The position numbers and the translations under genes were made by a program. The notes under the pieces were generated by a model that was given only the letters and a program-made list of their open reading frames with translations, had not been told where the DNA came from and ran no database searches. A stretch of 29,181 nucleotides of DNA from positions 1 to 29,181 of IMG/VR virus record IMGVR_UViG_3300046683_000084, one strand, 5' to 3'. Positions 27,689-29,181 of the stretch are shown one piece after another; the first letter of the stretch is position 1; every line of letters starts with the position of its first letter. This DNA is from a virus.

Positions 27689-29181
27689 ATGCCCATAACT
27701 AAGACCTCCAAGCAATTTTTGCAAACCGTTTTCGGTATGAAAGCACGCGATGCCACGGTGGAATGGTGGCATTTTGATAAAAACAGCAAAGCCGTGGGAC
27801 GACAACACGCAAGGGCTGTCGCGGCGGCTCCCGGCCCGGGTGACAGCGTCTATTGGTCCGTGGGGCTGATGAAGCCGGGGACGACGCGCGGCAACACCAA
27901 CGTCGAGGCGGTGTATGCGCTGGTGGCCGACGATGTCGGCACCAAGGTCGACGAGGGTCTGGTGGGGGCCTTCATGCCGACGCCGACAATGGTCGTCGAA
28001 ACGTCTTCAGGGAATTTTCAGTACGTGTGGGCAGTGCCCGGGGGCATGACGCCCTTCGAGCACCTATGCGCGTGGCGTGGGATGGAAGAGCGTCTGGGCC
28101 GCAAGATGGACGGGTCCGACATCTCGCACCTGTTTCGCTTGCCCGAGGGCATCAACGGGAAACCCGGCAAGCACGGGTATACGGTGCGAAGGGTGATGGC
28201 TGGCGGGCCGGTGTATGGCGTGGACGAACTGCCCAAGGGCTCCGTGAGCGCTCCGGGAGCCCGGGGCTCCGGGCAGAAGGCTCCGGGAGGCGTAGAGGCC
28301 GTAAGAAAGCTCCTCGTCAGCGCTTTACAAAACCCGTGGGACGGTAGTGACAACTCCGGTTTGCGCGGCTGGTGGATCGAGATCCTGCACGGCATCAAGG
28401 GCGCGCTGGTGGATTACCCGGAGGAGGCGCGGGAGTTGGCGGAGGAGTGGTCCGGCGACGATCCGGACTTTGAAAGGGTGTGGGATAGCATTTCACCCAT
28501 GTCGGCGGGCTGGGGCCTCTTGGAGATCGCGGCCAAGCAGAAGGCCCCGGCGGTGATGGCAGGGGAAGCATTCGACGACGGTGTGGGACCGCCACCGCCA
28601 CCGCCATCCGGCAGCGGCATGACCGTGCCGTTGTCGGCGGAGCAATTGCTGGTGGCTGACTGGATCGTGGTCAACTGCGCGGGGCTTATAAAGTTCAACG
28701 TGTCGCGGCGAATATGGATGGTGTTCGAGAGCGACATCTGGGAGGAGGTCCATGTGGATGCCGGGTTCAATGCGGCTCAGGAGTGGGCGCGAGGCAACCC
28801 GACGAAGGCGGCAAAGACGGCTGGGTTTGCTCGCGGGGTGTCGGAGATGCTGCGCAACGATCCTCGCATGATCGTCGTGGACGGGCAATTCAACCGGGGC
28901 GGTTGGCTGTATGGCGTGCCGGGGGGCGTGCTGAACATGGTGACCGGCGCGGTAAGACCGGGGCGGGCGTCGGACATGATCAGCAAGCGGGGGCGGGTCG
29001 CGCCCGACAGCAAGGTGGCGTGTCCGGCGTGGCTGAAGTTTCTGGCGGAGGCGACACAGGGTGATGCGGGCATGCTGGACTTCCTGCAGCGCTGGGCGGG
29101 CTATTGCCTGACTGGCGACGTGAGGGCGCAGAAGTTTGTTTATCTCTGGGGCCCGGGCGGCAACGGCAAGTCGCTGTTCGT
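27689..29181 (+). CDS. AEP primase / SF3 helicase (D5/P4-type), cut by the window end
   Basis: Open from ATG 27689 to the window edge: 497 complete codons, no stop. Residues about 70-165 look like an archaeo-eukaryotic-type (RepB/PrimPol-like) primase: YALVADDVG with D81/D82, TMVVETSSGNFQYVW, and SDISHLFRLPEGINGKPGK with H147 and R150. A Gly/Pro/Ser-rich linker (about 183-200) and a six-proline tract (301-306) separate further domains. Residues about 310-480 match the D5_N region (LNMVTGAVRP, CPAWLKFLAEATQGD, LQRWAGYCLTGD). The SF3 Walker A GPGGNGKS follows at 488-495, at the cut. Hence a bifunctional replicative primase-helicase working with the adjacent polymerase. GAGGAAG lies about ten bases before the start. 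Confidence 0.88.
   Translation, partial: MPITKTSKQFLQTVFGMKARDATVEWWHFDKNSKAVGRQHARAVAAAPGPGDSVYWSVGLMKPGTTRGNTNVEAVYALVADDVGTKVDEGLVGAFMPTPTMVVETSSGNFQYVWAVPGGMTPFEHLCAWRGMEERLGRKMDGSDISHLFRLPEGINGKPGKHGYTVRRVMAGGPVYGVDELPKGSVSAPGARGSGQKAPGGVEAVRKLLVSALQNPWDGSDNSGLRGWWIEILHGIKGALVDYPEEARELAEEWSGDDPDFERVWDSISPMSAGWGLLEIAAKQKAPAVMAGEAFDDGVGPPPPPPSGSGMTVPLSAEQLLVADWIVVNCAGLIKFNVSRRIWMVFESDIWEEVHVDAGFNAAQEWARGNPTKAAKTAGFARGVSEMLRNDPRMIVVDGQFNRGGWLYGVPGGVLNMVTGAVRPGRASDMISKRGRVAPDSKVACPAWLKFLAEATQGDAGMLDFLQRWAGYCLTGDVRAQKFVYLWGPGGNGKSLF

Noticed and set aside
27853-28347. 164-codon plus-strand frame within the primase region
   Set aside because: Out of frame with the AEP/SF3 protein, which is open without interruption from 27689 to the window end.
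1-29181. tRNA genes, CRISPR arrays, insertion sequences, integrase or attachment sites
   Set aside because: None recognised by eye; the short repeats seen are inside genes or leaders and do not have array structure.

Overview
This window is part of a tailed double-stranded DNA phage (or prophage-like phage genome), almost certainly with a short-tailed (podovirus-like) virion. It is GC-rich, densely coding and has ATGA/TGATG-type overlaps between most genes. Signs of a podovirus are a P22 gp10/T7 gp12-like beta-propeller nozzle protein, a run of large Ala/Gly/Gln-rich ejection (internal virion) proteins, and no tape measure or sheath gene. The host cannot be read directly. The base composition and the style of the replication module fit a Gram-negative, possibly alphaproteobacterial host (inference). 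I saw no integrase, tRNA, CRISPR array or insertion sequence.

Positions 1-20499 (+ strand) form one late transcription unit. It starts with two small virion-region proteins and the propeller protein, followed by a GNAT-like protein. Next come ejection proteins, including a two-domain peptidoglycan hydrolase (M15-type peptidase plus lytic transglycosylase). Three adjacent genes (7838-11628) then carry enzyme-like motifs of the kind found in phage polyvalent proteins: an HExxH metallopeptidase-like protein, an HDxFGH protein, and a protein with the Lys/Asp pair of HhH-GPD DNA glycosylases at exactly endonuclease III spacing. A block of tail fibre and adhesin genes follows (11638-19453), including an 809-residue glycoside-hydrolase-like tailspike and a 52-residue zinc-ribbon gene. 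The unit ends with a lysis cassette: a TM/coiled-coil protein, a two-TM holin candidate and a GH19 endolysin.

Positions 20496-25577 (- strand) hold an early replication/recombination operon. Read from its promoter it encodes an unknown 93-residue protein, an HTH-like regulator, a RuvC-like nuclease, an SNF2-type helicase, two unknown proteins, a Cas4-like DUF2800 nuclease and an Enc34-type ssDNA-binding protein. A strong terminator follows, then three small genes. The ssDNA-binding protein gene appears to have its own promoter with a perfect TTGACA box and an overlapping 16-bp palindrome.

Positions 25578-29181 begin with a short divergent promoter region, then on the + strand a family A DNA polymerase with a 3'-5' exonuclease domain, and an AEP primase-SF3 helicase protein that is cut by the window end. 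The two early promoter regions share a 14-bp motif (13/14 identical). Several early genes on both strands share an almost identical leader, GGAGAAACGACC, just before the start codon. Together the early genes make a self-contained replisome, and the late genes make the ejection machinery, host-recognition tail and lysis system.
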